Assembly (NCBI GenBank): GCA_963817035.1
Contig: CAWFMM010000004.1
Location: 1,550,001-1,614,000 of the forward strand
Length of the DNA: 64,000 nucleotides
DNA from: AC-49 sp963817035
Lineage (GTDB): Bacteria > Actinomycetota > Thermoleophilia > Solirubrobacterales > Solirubrobacteraceae
Reading direction: 5' to 3'
The notes under the pieces are model-generated. The model worked only from the letters and a program-made list of their open reading frames with translations, was not told where the DNA came from and ran no database searches. A program made the position numbers and the translations under genes. Shown here piece after piece: positions 63,973 through 64,000 of this stretch. Numbering within the stretch: position 1 is the first letter of the stretch; each line of letters opens with the position of its first letter.

Positions 63973-64000
63973 GGCTCGATCACGCGCGCCGCAGACTCAA
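63969..64000 (-). CDS. C-terminal end of an upstream gene (partial)
   Basis: The minus strand reads SAARVIEP then TGA, whose last two bases are inside the nadK start (GTGA). In this cluster the gene before nadK is usually the rRNA methyltransferase tlyA. Only about ten residues are present, so that identity is by context alone. Confidence 0.35.
   Translation of the reverse strand, partial: ESAARVIEP

Overview
The window is about 70% G+C, densely packed and chromosomal. It looks like an actinobacterium, probably of the Thermoleophilia/Solirubrobacterales type. Three things suggest this: the actinobacterial block nadK-recN-steA-steB...pyrG...nudix-xerD, an F420-type luciferase-like oxidoreductase, and a fused SecDF. 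The rank below phylum is inference. No phage, IS, CRISPR array or rRNA was found. Two tRNA genes are present.

Layout. 1-7.5 kb: end of a CorA transporter, a lipid kinase, the stringent-response enzyme Rel, RecJ and a small HAD protein. 7.5-15.2 kb: SecDF, a PAS protein, ruvCAB, a TetR regulator and yebC. 15.3-24.8 kb: phosphomannomutase, an MBL hydrolase, a glycosyltransferase, rpiB, pdxST, an RpiR regulator, pcm and the molybdate transporter modABC. 24.9-34.5 kb is the accessory part: an SGNH lipoprotein, HdeD, a Thr-rich surface protein, a SulP transporter behind a PPK2-like fragment, a tRNA with a duplicated 3' end bounding a 0.8-kb mini-island, a thioredoxin-like lipoprotein, an SDR, an LLM oxidoreductase, a UDP-glycosyltransferase and an SOS-box HNH nuclease. 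35-40.7 kb: a methionine/one-carbon operon (ArsR-methyltransferase fusion, metF, metH in two pieces). 40.7-50 kb: a broken LamG gene, dnaG, dgt, a ppdK with about 19 frameshifts, recO, a glutaredoxin, mutM and xerD. 50-64 kb: nudix, DUF3866, an M20 peptidase, pyrG, a MraY-like enzyme, msrB, the transglutaminase / alpha-E / circularly permuted ATP-grasp trio, steB, steA, recN and nadK.

How genes work together. DNA repair is heavily represented (recJ, ruvCAB, recO, mutM, recN, HNH). Palindromes of the GAAC-N4-GTTC type lie in front of recN and of the HNH gene, so both are probably in the LexA regulon. The met operon carries its own regulator, and a palindrome lies on its -35 box. Many genes show a TAnnnT -10 box ending only 6-11 nt before the start codon, which points to leaderless transcripts.

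Most notable are the decayed or interrupted genes in an otherwise clean sequence: ppdK, the LamG gene, two DUF2283-like copies, and a SulP reading frame entered through an in-frame TGA. Also notable are the tRNA-derived att-like repeat pair and the SOS-controlled HNH nuclease.
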